Source: CAYOLL01 sp964404765 [NCBI: uncultured Gemmatimonadota bacterium] (GTDB taxonomy: Bacteria > 4572-55). Taken from it: a stretch of DNA of 30,523 nucleotides. The position numbers and the translations under genes were made by a program. Of this stretch, positions 8,089 to 16,933 are shown piece after piece; the first letter of the stretch is position 1; the number at the start of each line of letters is the position of its first letter. The stretch is from assembly GCA_964404765.1 (NCBI GenBank), contig CAYOLL010000067.1, positions 1-30,523 of the forward strand. The letters run 5' to 3'. Below the pieces are notes generated by a model. It was not told where the DNA came from and ran no database searches. It saw only the letters and a list, made by a program, of their open reading frames with translations.

Positions 8089-11000
8089 TCAACAATTAAC
8101 CGTTGTTCGGCGCAGCGCCATCAGTGTAATATCATCATGCTGCGGCATATTCTGGCTGAAAGCGTTCAGCGTCTCCAACAGTCGGGACAAAAGCGCATCC
8201 GGCGCGACCGGCCCGTACTGACACAAAAAAGCCTCCATCCGTTCGAGGCCGAACAGTTCCTGCGTCGGGCTGTGGCATTCGGTCACGCCGTCCGTATAAA
8301 GCAGGGCCAGGTCGCCGGGAGCCAGGTCCAGCATCGCTTCGACCACGTACTCGGCGATATCCGGCTCAATGCCCAGCCACATGCCGTGACTAAAACATGT
8401 TTCGCACCGACCGGCTGCAGCCCGATAGACCAGCAGCGGTTCATGCCCGGCGCCGATGTAGGAAAAAGTCTGGTCGTGGACATCCCAACAGCACAGCAGC
8501 ATGGTGATGATGCGGGTCGTGTCCATTTCGGCAATGTCTTTGCACAGATGATGGTTGGCTTTGATAACAATATCCCGCGCCGACAGATTCTGGCCGATCA
8601 GCGAATGTAGCAGTGTCCGCAGCTCCACCACCAGCAAGCTGGCCGGAATGCCCTTGCCGGCCACATCGGCAATCACAAAAAAGACGCGTCGCCGATCCGG
8701 CGACTCGATGACATCGTAATAGTCGCCGCCCACTTCCCGCGCGGTTTCGATCCGCGCGGCTACGGTCAGGCCGGAGGTTTGCGGGATCCGGCGCGGCAGC
8801 AGCGAGATCTGAATCTGGCGGGCCACGGCCAATTCCTTGGCCAGGCGTTCGTTTTCCAAAGCATGTTCGTGCAACTGCGAGTTTTCCAGCGAGATGGCGA
8901 TCTGGGCCGAGAGCAGATTCAGCACTTCGATGCGGTCTTCGGTAAAGGCCCCGGCGGCCAGATTGTTCTCAAAATAAAGCAGTCCCATAAACTTGTCATG
9001 ATAAAGGATCGGCGCGCACAAAATGGAGCGCGCCTTGCGTCCCAGCACATACAGATCGTTGACAAACATCCCGCTGCGAGCGGCGTCGGCCAGCACCACC
9101 GGCTTTTTGGTGCGGGCGGTATAGTAAACAATTGATGGTGACAACGTGGCGCTTTTTTCTACGGGTTCACGCTGCAAAACAACGGTTTTGTTGCTGACTG
9201 CATCCCGTTCGCCGGCGATAAACAATTGGTCCTTGTCGTTCAAAATCAACAGACCGCGCTGGGCCCCGGCGCTTTCCACAATGATCTTCATAAAACGCTG
9301 CAGCAGCTTTTCCAGAATGATCTCGCCGGAAATAGCTTGCCCGGCCTTGATGACCGTGCCCAGGTCCAGCAGTGAGCCGGAGTTGCTGGTGGAGACTGCG
9401 CTGATGGTTCGGTCGCGCCGGTTTAATTCGGCTCTGGCCTGCAAGACTTGCGGGAAAGCGCTTTCCAACTGCGCCGTCTTGCGATCAGCGCCCCAAAATT
9501 TGTATAGATAATAGGCTTGATTCAGGAATAAATCGGCGATGTCTTTTTTGTCGTAATTGCGCCAGAAACGGGCAAAACATTCGCAGGCGATGGCCTCATT
9601 CTGGACAAACTCGTTCTGCCGAGCTTCGCGAATGGCCTCTTCATACAAATCAATGGCCGCCCAGCGACGGTCTTCCAGCCAGGCCAGTTCGGCCTCGACC
9701 AGCAGATATTTGTGGCGATAATTGGCCGGGCAGCTTTCCGCCCATGTTTTCATCTGCTGTTGATTGACGGCGATTCTTTCCAGATAGACTTGCCGGGCTT
9801 CGGCGTCCGCGTCCCGGCTCAAAGCCGTCAGGCAGAGCGATTGGGTAAAGTTGAGCTCGGCCACGCTATGGGTGCCTGTCGCCGCATTTTTCTTCCCTTC
9901 GTCGGTATTCAGCAGCGCGTCGGTGTAACTTCCATAAAGATAAAGAACTTGCGCTTTCATGATTTGATAAACCGACAAATCGATCAGGCTGTTGTGGCGC
10001 AAAACCTGGGCGATGTAGTCCGCCTCGGACAAGGTTTCCAGGTCAAAGTTAAACGGATCGGCGGTCAAGCCGCGCAAATTGCGGACAATCATTTCTACGC
10101 TGATGACCATTTCAATCGCCAATTGATTGCGGGTTTGACGGCTGAAATGGTGCAGCGGCGGCAAATCCTCAGTCAACGCCGGCAACGATTTGCCCTGAAA
10201 AAACAGATTGTAGATCAACTGTACCGCGTATGAACCGTGCTGCAATTCGCCGGAGTTCAACCCGGCCTGAATGCTGTAGCGACTGATAGCCTCGCCTTCG
10301 CGCAAGGGCCGCACCCAGGGCAAGCCATAATTGGCCACAATGTTGGCCGCTTTGGCAATTTCGGCGTCATTTTTATTTTTTTCCGCCAGCCGCAGCGCCA
10401 GCAGCGTAAAGTCGTAGCCGGCCTGAAATTCGCCGTAAACCGCCCCGGACATGATGCCATAACATGAATACTCGTAAATATCTTCGCAATTGCCGTAGCG
10501 CAGGCACAGGTTTGTTGCTTTTAACACGATCACGCACCATTGCAACGGATTGGTGATGTAGGCCGACGGCATGGCGATGGTCATCAAATGAACGGCCATC
10601 GCTTTTTCCGGGTCGGCCATGCGCGGCTCGTCCAAAAGGCCGGGAATCGAGCGGCCGCCTAAGTTTTGCACCGCCATTTGGCGCTCGGCGGCCATAGCTT
10701 CGCCCAGTTGATCGTCAGCCGGTAAGTCCACGCCCAGTTCATGCAGAGCCGATTTTAAAGCGGCGATGGCCTCAAACGGCTTGCCCGCCACTGTTTTTTG
10801 GACGATAAACAGATCATAGATGCGGGCGCGTTCCAGTAAGGTCCGGGCCGAAGTCAGCATGGCGCGGATGATCTTTTCCGAAGGCTCAAATTCGCCGTTG
10901 AGATAATAGGCTTCGGCCAGCCGCGAATGAAGCTCCAGGGCAAAGGCATAGTCGTTGTCCCACACGTCGTCCGGCGACAACTCCCGTGCCTGACTCAAAT

Positions 11001-13302
11001 AATCCAGAGCCGGTTTAAAGGCAGCCGATTCGCGGGCTTTACGTCCGGAGCGGTAGTTTAATCCGGCCAACTGCCGGCACTCCGCAGGATCGGTCAGCAG
11101 CGCCGCGCCCAGGTTCAAGTGGTTGACAATATCGAACAGGCGGGCGTCAGCTCCGCTTTCCGGCGTATGAGCCAATAACTGCCTGCCGATTTTCAGATGC
11201 AGTTCCTGTTTTTGATTTTCAGCGATCAGTGAATAGGCCGCCTGCTGCACCCGGTCGTGCAAGAATTTAAAATGCGGATTGATCGTCTCGCCACCGGCCA
11301 CCGGCGCATGGCTTAACAGGCTTTTGTAGCTTTCGTCCAGCGGGGCGATCAAACCTTCGGCGACCGCCGGCCACAGCTCGCGCATGACCGCCGGCCGGTT
11401 TTGGCCGCCAATAGTCGCCAGCGTATCCAGATCAAAGGCGTTGCCGACGCAGGCCGCCCATTTCAGCAATTCCCGCGCGGCTGCGTTCAGTTTGCCGATC
11501 TTGCCCGCCATCAGCGTGACGACGTTGTCGGTCATGTTGCAGGCGCGGATTTGGGCTATGTCCCAGCGCCAGGCGCGAGTCGTCTGCTCAAAACTAAGCA
11601 GCCCGTCTTCGTATAATGATTTGAGGAATTGAATGACAAAAAAGGCGTTGCCCAGTGTTTTTTCGTAAACCAAATTGGTCAACAAGGCCAGATCGCGCGC
11701 AGCCACCGGCGAATGAAGGGTATCGTCAAGCAGTTGTTGGACGTGGGCATCCGTGAGATTGTCGAGGGTAATGGTTTCCATTGCCGCGCCGTCTTTTTGC
11801 AGCTCGGTCAACGTCAGGATTAGCGGATGGGCTGCGTTGACTTCGTTGTCACGATAGGCTCCGATAATGAGACAATGCCGGTTAGCGGCATCACCCGCCA
11901 GCGCTTTGAGCAGAGACAACGAGGCCGAATCGGCCCATTGCAAATCGTCAATAAACAAGACCAGCGGATGCTCCGGCCGGCACACAGCCTGCACAAACTG
12001 TTGAAAAACATGGTTGAACCGGTTTTGACTCTCCGCCGGACCCAACACGGGCGCGGCCGGCTGTGTGCCAAGCAGCAGCTCCAGCGCCGGGATGACTTCG
12101 ATCATTACAGCGGCATTGACGCTGACCGCGTTCAGAATTTTATTTTTCCAGGCGACCAGTTGAGCGGCGCTTTCGGTCAGCAGGATTTCGACCAACTCAC
12201 TAAAGGCATGGATAAAGGCCGAATAGGGAATATTGCGCTGAAACTGATCGTATTTACCGGCGATAAAGTAACCGCGCCGGGCGGTGATGGGCTTATGCGT
12301 CTCGTAAACCAGCGAGGTCTTGCCCACGCCGGAATAGCCGGCAATCAACAAGAGCTCCAGTTGATCGCGGCTGGCCCGCTCAAAGGCTGTCAGCAGTCGG
12401 GCCGCTTCAGCCTCGCGACCATACAGCTTTTCGGGAATTTGAAAGACACCTGAAAAGTCGTCCGCGCCAGGCTTAAAGGGCACAATCTGACCGGTTTGCC
12501 CCCAACTTTCGGCGCAGCGCTGCAAGTCGCGCATTAAACCGTAGGCGGATTGGTAGCGATCCTCGGCGTTTTTGGCCAGCAGCTTGTGGACGATTTCGGC
12601 CAAAATCGGCGGTACGGCGGCGCAAAGCTCGTCGGCCCGCGGCGGTTTTTGCGCAATATGACAATGCACCAATTCCAGCGGGTCTTGGCTCTCGAACGGC
12701 AGCCGGCCGGTCAACAATTCAAATAGCGTAATACCCAGCGAATACAAATCGGTGCGATAGTCCAGGGCGCGATTCATCCGCCCGGTCTGCTCCGGCGAGA
12801 TGTAGGGCAGTGTGCCGGCCAGCGCCTCGGGCTGACCTAAATGGTGTGTCTTTAAATCAATGCGGCTGGACAGGCCAAAGTCAATCACCTGAACCTGTCG
12901 GGTGTGAGGATTGATAAGGATATTGTTACTATTGATATCTTTGTGGATAATGCGCTGCTGATGGAGATCGCCCAGAATCCGGGCCAGTTCAATCGCAACA
13001 GGGAAAAATGCCGCTAAAGCCGTGGGCGAATCGCTGATCAGCGTTTTCAGGCTGTCCCCGTCAAAATATTCCATGAACAAAACCGGCCGGTGCTCAACCG
13101 TTTCGTAACGCAGAGCCTTGCGCACGCCGGAAATCTGCAGCGCGTGCGTCATGTCGTATTCGTTAGCAAATTGGGTTAGAAAACGGGGATCGGGCTGGGT
13201 TTCCCGGACAACTTTGACAATTTCATGCGCGCTATGCCGGTAGATACGGGTATAGCGGCCATCATATAATAAGTTGGTTGGGTTGAGCGTCAACGCGGTC
13301 AT
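8089..13302 (-). CDS. Ser/Thr kinase - AAA ATPase - TPR-like - GAF - SpoIIE phosphatase
   Basis: Giant cytoplasmic signalling protein (1737 residues). Domains in order: a Ser/Thr kinase (about 10-275) with Lys30, HKDINSNN (Asp122, Asn127), Asp141-Phe-Gly and SPE (170-171), so it looks catalytically complete. Next is an ATPase with Walker A AGYSGVGKTS (321-330) and Walker B-like LVLFIDDLQWAD (about 445). A long helical TPR-like region (about 680-1270) and a GAF sensor domain (about 1310-1475) follow. Then comes a short linker (LAKELAVARQIQISLLPRRIP) and a PP2C/SpoIIE phosphatase (about 1505-1735; VGGDYYDVI, ADVAGKGIPASL, LLYTDGVTE, HDDITLMAL). In better-known relatives of cyanobacteria and myxobacteria this scaffold usually ends in a histidine kinase; here a phosphatase replaces it. 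The ATG has GGAGA 7 bases upstream. Probable targets are STAS-type proteins such as the one at 16386-16730. Confidence 0.92.
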   Translation of the reverse strand: MTALTLNPTNLLYDGRYTRIYRHSAHEIVKVVRETQPDPRFLTQFANEYDMTHALQISGVRKALRYETVEHRPVLFMEYFDGDSLKTLISDSPTALAAFFPVAIELARILGDLHQQRIIHKDINSNNILINPHTRQVQVIDFGLSSRIDLKTHHLGQPEALAGTLPYISPEQTGRMNRALDYRTDLYSLGITLFELLTGRLPFESQDPLELVHCHIAQKPPRADELCAAVPPILAEIVHKLLAKNAEDRYQSAYGLMRDLQRCAESWGQTGQIVPFKPGADDFSGVFQIPEKLYGREAEAARLLTAFERASRDQLELLLIAGYSGVGKTSLVYETHKPITARRGYFIAGKYDQFQRNIPYSAFIHAFSELVEILLTESAAQLVAWKNKILNAVSVNAAVMIEVIPALELLLGTQPAAPVLGPAESQNRFNHVFQQFVQAVCRPEHPLVLFIDDLQWADSASLSLLKALAGDAANRHCLIIGAYRDNEVNAAHPLILTLTELQKDGAAMETITLDNLTDAHVQQLLDDTLHSPVAARDLALLTNLVYEKTLGNAFFVIQFLKSLYEDGLLSFEQTTRAWRWDIAQIRACNMTDNVVTLMAGKIGKLNAAARELLKWAACVGNAFDLDTLATIGGQNRPAVMRELWPAVAEGLIAPLDESYKSLLSHAPVAGGETINPHFKFLHDRVQQAAYSLIAENQKQELHLKIGRQLLAHTPESGADARLFDIVNHLNLGAALLTDPAECRQLAGLNYRSGRKARESAAFKPALDYLSQARELSPDDVWDNDYAFALELHSRLAEAYYLNGEFEPSEKIIRAMLTSARTLLERARIYDLFIVQKTVAGKPFEAIAALKSALHELGVDLPADDQLGEAMAAERQMAVQNLGGRSIPGLLDEPRMADPEKAMAVHLMTIAMPSAYITNPLQWCVIVLKATNLCLRYGNCEDIYEYSCYGIMSGAVYGEFQAGYDFTLLALRLAEKNKNDAEIAKAANIVANYGLPWVRPLREGEAISRYSIQAGLNSGELQHGSYAVQLIYNLFFQGKSLPALTEDLPPLHHFSRQTRNQLAIEMVISVEMIVRNLRGLTADPFNFDLETLSEADYIAQVLRHNSLIDLSVYQIMKAQVLYLYGSYTDALLNTDEGKKNAATGTHSVAELNFTQSLCLTALSRDADAEARQVYLERIAVNQQQMKTWAESCPANYRHKYLLVEAELAWLEDRRWAAIDLYEEAIREARQNEFVQNEAIACECFARFWRNYDKKDIADLFLNQAYYLYKFWGADRKTAQLESAFPQVLQARAELNRRDRTISAVSTSNSGSLLDLGTVIKAGQAISGEIILEKLLQRFMKIIVESAGAQRGLLILNDKDQLFIAGERDAVSNKTVVLQREPVEKSATLSPSIVYYTARTKKPVVLADAARSGMFVNDLYVLGRKARSILCAPILYHDKFMGLLYFENNLAAGAFTEDRIEVLNLLSAQIAISLENSQLHEHALENERLAKELAVARQIQISLLPRRIPQTSGLTVAARIETAREVGGDYYDVIESPDRRRVFFVIADVAGKGIPASLLVVELRTLLHSLIGQNLSARDIVIKANHHLCKDIAEMDTTRIITMLLCCWDVHDQTFSYIGAGHEPLLVYRAAAGRCETCFSHGMWLGIEPDIAEYVVEAMLDLAPGDLALLYTDGVTECHSPTQELFGLERMEAFLCQYGPVAPDALLSRLLETLNAFSQNMPQHDDITLMALRRTTVNC

Positions 13303-13424
13303 GGTATTCTCCGGATGTGAGCATCTTTTTTAGCCTGGATTATTCATAGCGCAAGTGCCTAAAGCTTGGTAGAACCAAAAAAAATTTGGCAAAATAGCAC
13401 GGTGTTCGAGGTCAAAGTCAGGCG

Positions 13425-14984
13425 TTATTCCACGTAAAGCGGGGCATGGATTTCAAAAACAGCGCCCTGATTTAACTCGCTGTAGCAGGCGATCGTGCCT
13501 TTTAGTTTTTGCGTCACCAGATTGTAAACGATATTGAGGCCAAGACCGGTACCGGATTTGCGGTTGGAGGTAAAGAAGGGTTCGTAGATACGTGGCATAA
13601 TTTCTTTGGGAATGCCGCAGCCGTCATCTTCATAACGCAGATACAGCCGCTCGCCGATCGACTCGACCCGAATTTGAATAGCGCCATTTGTGCGGTCTTT
13701 ATAGCCATGAACGAGGGAGTTAATGACAAAGTTGGTGATGATCTGGGCGAATACACCCGGAAAATGATCGAGCTGCAGGTCGTCCGGGCAGTCGATTCGG
13801 ACGGTGACATTTTTCTCGCGCAGACGTGGCCGCAGGGTATTAATCACATCTTCAAGGTATGCTTTTAATCCAAAATTACGTTTTTGATCGCTGGATTTGT
13901 CAACCGAAACCTGTTTAAAACTTTGCACTAATTCCCCGGCTCGCTCCAGATTGTTAAATACCAATTTACTGTTGCGATAAACTTCTTGTAAAAAGCTTTC
14001 CAAAGTATCCGAGCTCACAGTATCCTTGTTGTAAGCTTCGGCAAATTGCCGGGTTTTATTGATTAAATCGGACGACGCTGTAATGCCAATCCCAACCGGG
14101 GTACTAATTTCATGGGCGACACCGGCGACCAAATTGCCTAATAAAGCAAATTTTTCGGCCTCGACCAATTGCTTTTGGGTCTCAATTAAACGCTGATTGG
14201 TCTCTTCTAATTGCTCGGTTTTTAGGCGGTTTACTTCTTCCATTTCCTTACGTTCACTGATATCAATCCAATAGGTGACCCACTTGGGCTGACCATCCAG
14301 GCCGGTAATCGAAATTGCGCCAACCAGCGCCGTAACGATATGGCCATCCTTACGATCCAAAGTCCATTCGCTTTTAGAAAGCTTATGCTCGGATCGCAAA
14401 TCGTTATACAAAGCTTCGTATATTGCATGCTGACCTGCCGGGGCAACTGCGGTAAAAGGCCGACCGATCAAGTCATGCTGTTCAGCTTGAAATAAGCGGC
14501 AATAAGCCGGATTAACCGCTTCGTACACGCCGTCGGCATCGGTAATGCACAAGCCGATAGGCATTCGCTCAAAAATAGTGCGGAAGCGGTTTTCACTGGC
14601 GCGTAAAATTTCTTCGGCTTGCTTGCGCTCCGAGATGTCACGGCAAACGGTAACACTGCCAATGATCTGTCCATTATCATCAAAAATAACATTGGAGATT
14701 AACTCGGCCAGAAAAACCTTGCCGTCCTTACGCATGTTAATGCGCTCACGCTTCCAGTTTTGCTCGATTTCTGACTGTCGATCCAGATGGCGGAAGCGAT
14801 CTTCCGGCATGGCAAAAATATTGGCATGACAGCCCAGCAGCTCTGCCACTGTATAGCCATGCAGTTGCGCATCCGCCGGATTGGTGTAAATAATTTTGCC
14901 GGCGGCATCCGTAATCGTCACCCCGACTTCAACGGTTTCGATTGCCTTTTCCAATTTGCGCAACCGCTGTTCTGTTCGTTCCAT
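13425..14984 (-). CDS. Soluble PAS-PAS sensor histidine kinase
   Basis: Cytoplasmic two-component sensor kinase of 519 residues. PAS1/PAC spans about 10-128 (KAIETVEVGVTITDAAG...CRDISERKQAEEIL) and PAS2/PAC about 129-250. A coiled linker (about 250-280) leads to the H box LVAGVAHEISTPVG with phospho-acceptor His291. The ATPase domain has an N box, NFVINSLVHGY, and G boxes EDDGCGIPKE and GTGLGLNIV. The C-terminus resembles kinases that lack membrane segments and read internal redox or small-molecule signals; no ligand-binding residue can be assigned. The start has AGAGGAA upstream. No response regulator is encoded in the window, so its partner is elsewhere. The giant kinase gene follows 122 bases downstream on the same strand. 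Confidence 0.92.
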   Translation of the reverse strand: MERTEQRLRKLEKAIETVEVGVTITDAAGKIIYTNPADAQLHGYTVAELLGCHANIFAMPEDRFRHLDRQSEIEQNWKRERINMRKDGKVFLAELISNVIFDDNGQIIGSVTVCRDISERKQAEEILRASENRFRTIFERMPIGLCITDADGVYEAVNPAYCRLFQAEQHDLIGRPFTAVAPAGQHAIYEALYNDLRSEHKLSKSEWTLDRKDGHIVTALVGAISITGLDGQPKWVTYWIDISERKEMEEVNRLKTEQLEETNQRLIETQKQLVEAEKFALLGNLVAGVAHEISTPVGIGITASSDLINKTRQFAEAYNKDTVSSDTLESFLQEVYRNSKLVFNNLERAGELVQSFKQVSVDKSSDQKRNFGLKAYLEDVINTLRPRLREKNVTVRIDCPDDLQLDHFPGVFAQIITNFVINSLVHGYKDRTNGAIQIRVESIGERLYLRYEDDGCGIPKEIMPRIYEPFFTSNRKSGTGLGLNIVYNLVTQKLKGTIACYSELNQGAVFEIHAPLYVE

Positions 14985-15009
14985 CGCTTTATTCCTCTAA
15001 GGATGCATG

Positions 15010-15031
15010 AAATAGCAAACTTCTGCTATTT
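15010..15031. repeat. Degenerate family-A-like hairpin
   Basis: AAATAGCA (15010-15017) pairs with TGCTATTT (15024-15031). The segment shares TAGCAAACTTC with family A and is followed by GCAAACTGAA. It looks like a decayed family A element just upstream of the 13425-14984 kinase. Confidence 0.5.
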
Positions 15032-15054
15032 GCAAACTGAAATATGTCACGCTG

Positions 15055-15153
15055 ATGTGTGCTTTCGTGTGAACTTAAACCTGACGGGTTTTGGAAACCC
15101 GTCAGGTTTTGATCGTCGAAAAAGTTCACACGAATTTAAGCCGTCAAGCACTA
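15055..15153. repeat. Inverted-repeat element family C, copy 2
   Basis: Outer arms TTCGTGTGAACTT (15064-15076) and its complement (15122-15134) are perfect. The inner palindrome has 14-bp perfect arms (15078-15091 and 15095-15108; AACCTGACGGGTTT) around TGG. The linker CGAAAA and the right flank (AGCCGTCAAGCACTAG) resemble copy 1. The right end covers the stop codon of the kinase gene at 15151-16386. Confidence 0.85.
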
Positions 15154-16386
15154 GACGCCATCCGGCATATTTTTGGGCAGCGTAATATGAAACGTACTGC
15201 CCTTGCCGACGGCGCTTTCTACCCAAATTTGTCCGTTATGCCGCTCCAGCGCGGCTTTAACGATGGTCAGGCCCATGCCAATTCCGCCGGAGCCAAACTG
15301 AATCGTGCCCGAAGAATGCAAGTTCGTATTCTGGACTTCATAAAAGGATGAAAAAATTCGGCGGTGTTCTTCCAATGAAATCCCAATTCCGGTATCCGTA
15401 ACTATCGCTTCGATATGATCATCCAGATCGGAGACCGTTAGCGTGATTGTCCCTTTATCCGGAGTAAAGCGGATGGCGTTAAGCAGCAAATTCATAAAAA
15501 TCTGCCAGATGGAATCAATATGGGCGCGAATTTTTATCTCTGTCTGCGGCAGGTTTAACTGAAAATTGAGGAAGCGCTGGCGCACAAAAGGGTCGATTTC
15601 CATGGCAATCGCCTTAACCAGGTCTGTCAGGATGAACTTTTCCATGACTAAAGGGCGATCGAGTTGGCTTAAATTGGCCAGGCTGCATATTTTTTCAACA
15701 ATCGTGGTGAGTCGCTCAACCATTTCAATTGTGACGGGGACAATCGAGCGTAACTGTGGCGGCAGCTTCATTTCCACATAGGCCGTCAGTTCCAGATAGC
15801 CTTTTAAGATTGACAGCGGCGTGCGCAGCTCATGGCTGGCCAGCGTGATAAATTTGGATTTCATTTCCTCCATTTTTTTCCACGCGGTTAAATCCAGAAA
15901 AGCGGCCAGGCAGCAAGGGGCATTCCCATAACTAATATTGACGATATAGGCGCCAACGTAAAAAAACAAGCCGCCTATTCTTTTTCCTTTGACTTCAAAG
16001 TTGGTTAATTGACCGGTTTGTTGAAATTTTGCCTGGGCTCTTTCCCAGTCAATGGCGCTGATGAAGTTGGTAACAGGTTTTTCAAGGAGTTCACCTTCCC
16101 GCACACCGACTAATTCATTTGCCGGCTTATTGGCATAGATTACCTTCTGATCCGCAACGGTATAGATTACAATGGGTACCGGCATCGCTTCGGTAATCAG
16201 CCGAAATCGTTTTTCGCTTTCGCGCAGGGAGGCGTCCAGTTTTTCAAACAAATCTTCGCTAACAATATCGGCGTGCGAAATATGAGCATCCAGCAAAATT
16301 TCCAGATCGGACTTTTCCTGTTCCAATTGGAGAATATGTTGACGAAGGCGCGTATTTTCCTGCTCCAACGCATCGATGGAAGCCAT
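15151..16386 (-). CDS. PAS sensor histidine kinase
   Basis: Cytoplasmic sensor kinase of 411 residues. An N-terminal coiled coil (about 1-60, rich in E/Q/L) is followed by a PAS domain (about 60-170; FRLITEAMPVPIVIYTVADQKVIYANKPANELVG). The H box is FITLASHELRTPLS with His185. The ATPase domain carries N box NLLLNAIRFTPD, G1 DTGIGI and G2 GIGMGLTIV, and ends FHITLPKNMPDGV. Its ATG overlaps the stop codon of the upstream STAS gene by one base (TAATG), which implies co-translation and a shared role with the partner-switching proteins. The stop codon lies at the edge of a family C repeat, so the extreme C-terminus may have been set by that insertion. Confidence 0.92.
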   Translation of the reverse strand: MASIDALEQENTRLRQHILQLEQEKSDLEILLDAHISHADIVSEDLFEKLDASLRESEKRFRLITEAMPVPIVIYTVADQKVIYANKPANELVGVREGELLEKPVTNFISAIDWERAQAKFQQTGQLTNFEVKGKRIGGLFFYVGAYIVNISYGNAPCCLAAFLDLTAWKKMEEMKSKFITLASHELRTPLSILKGYLELTAYVEMKLPPQLRSIVPVTIEMVERLTTIVEKICSLANLSQLDRPLVMEKFILTDLVKAIAMEIDPFVRQRFLNFQLNLPQTEIKIRAHIDSIWQIFMNLLLNAIRFTPDKGTITLTVSDLDDHIEAIVTDTGIGISLEEHRRIFSSFYEVQNTNLHSSGTIQFGSGGIGMGLTIVKAALERHNGQIWVESAVGKGSTFHITLPKNMPDGV

Positions 16387-16730
16387 TAGACAATCTCCAC
16401 TTTTAGCCCTGGTAAAATCCGTTCCAGATTTTTGAACGATCTCGCTTGCCAGCTATAATTACTTGAGCCGCGCACGATAACTTGGCTGGCTTTTAAATCA
16501 CGCACTTTAATAAAAAATTTGGTGATGGTATTCAAGCCGGCGCTATTTAAAAAAACCAGCTTGCACAAATCCAGTGTAATCAGGCTGTGTTTTTTTATCG
16601 CTGCGGCATCCAACAAGTTGAATATGGGCGCATAATCTTCTGTGCCAAACAACCGTAAGAAGCCTTCAAAAGCAACAGTTGCCGTCGCTTCATCGTAAGT
16701 AACTTTATAATTCTCATCATTAACTACCAT
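16386..16730 (-). CDS. slr1659-like STAS-domain regulator (anti-sigma antagonist type)
   Basis: Small (114-residue) single STAS domain, the type of protein whose phosphorylation state decides which partner it binds. It matches my recollection of the Synechocystis slr1659 group: start MVVNDENYKVTYDEATATV, middle LLDAAAIKKHSLITLDLCKL, and the phospho-site loop FLNSAGLNT with Ser63 as probable acceptor. It ends SFKNLERILPGLKVEIV. The ATG has AAGGAAAA upstream. It lies between an slr1658-like HATPase gene and a histidine kinase and is translationally coupled to the latter. The expected partners are the HATPase protein (kinase/binder) and a SpoIIE phosphatase, both nearby. The downstream output it controls is not visible. 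Confidence 0.88.
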   Translation of the reverse strand: MVVNDENYKVTYDEATATVAFEGFLRLFGTEDYAPIFNLLDAAAIKKHSLITLDLCKLVFLNSAGLNTITKFFIKVRDLKASQVIVRGSSNYSWQARSFKNLERILPGLKVEIV

Positions 16731-16933
16731 ACTTGTTTTTCCTTTATGGTTTTGACTTTGAGGTGAGTTTTACTCCCAACCAAATGACAAATTTGCCGTG
16801 TTGTCATTCCAAAAGAGTTTTTTAAAATCCAGCAGTGACGCCATTTTTTAAAAAGGATTCTTACAGAATGACAGCGGTTATAAATGGAAAGTTTGCCGCC
16901 TGGAAAGACGTATAATCCGTCTTCTGTAACTCG
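16731..16933. other. Gap between slr1658-like and slr1659-like genes
   Basis: A 203-bp gap. The only structure seen is a loose inverted pair, GTCATTC/GAATGAC, around 16802-16870 with A/T-rich sequence between. No ORF or clear terminator. Confidence 0.4.
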
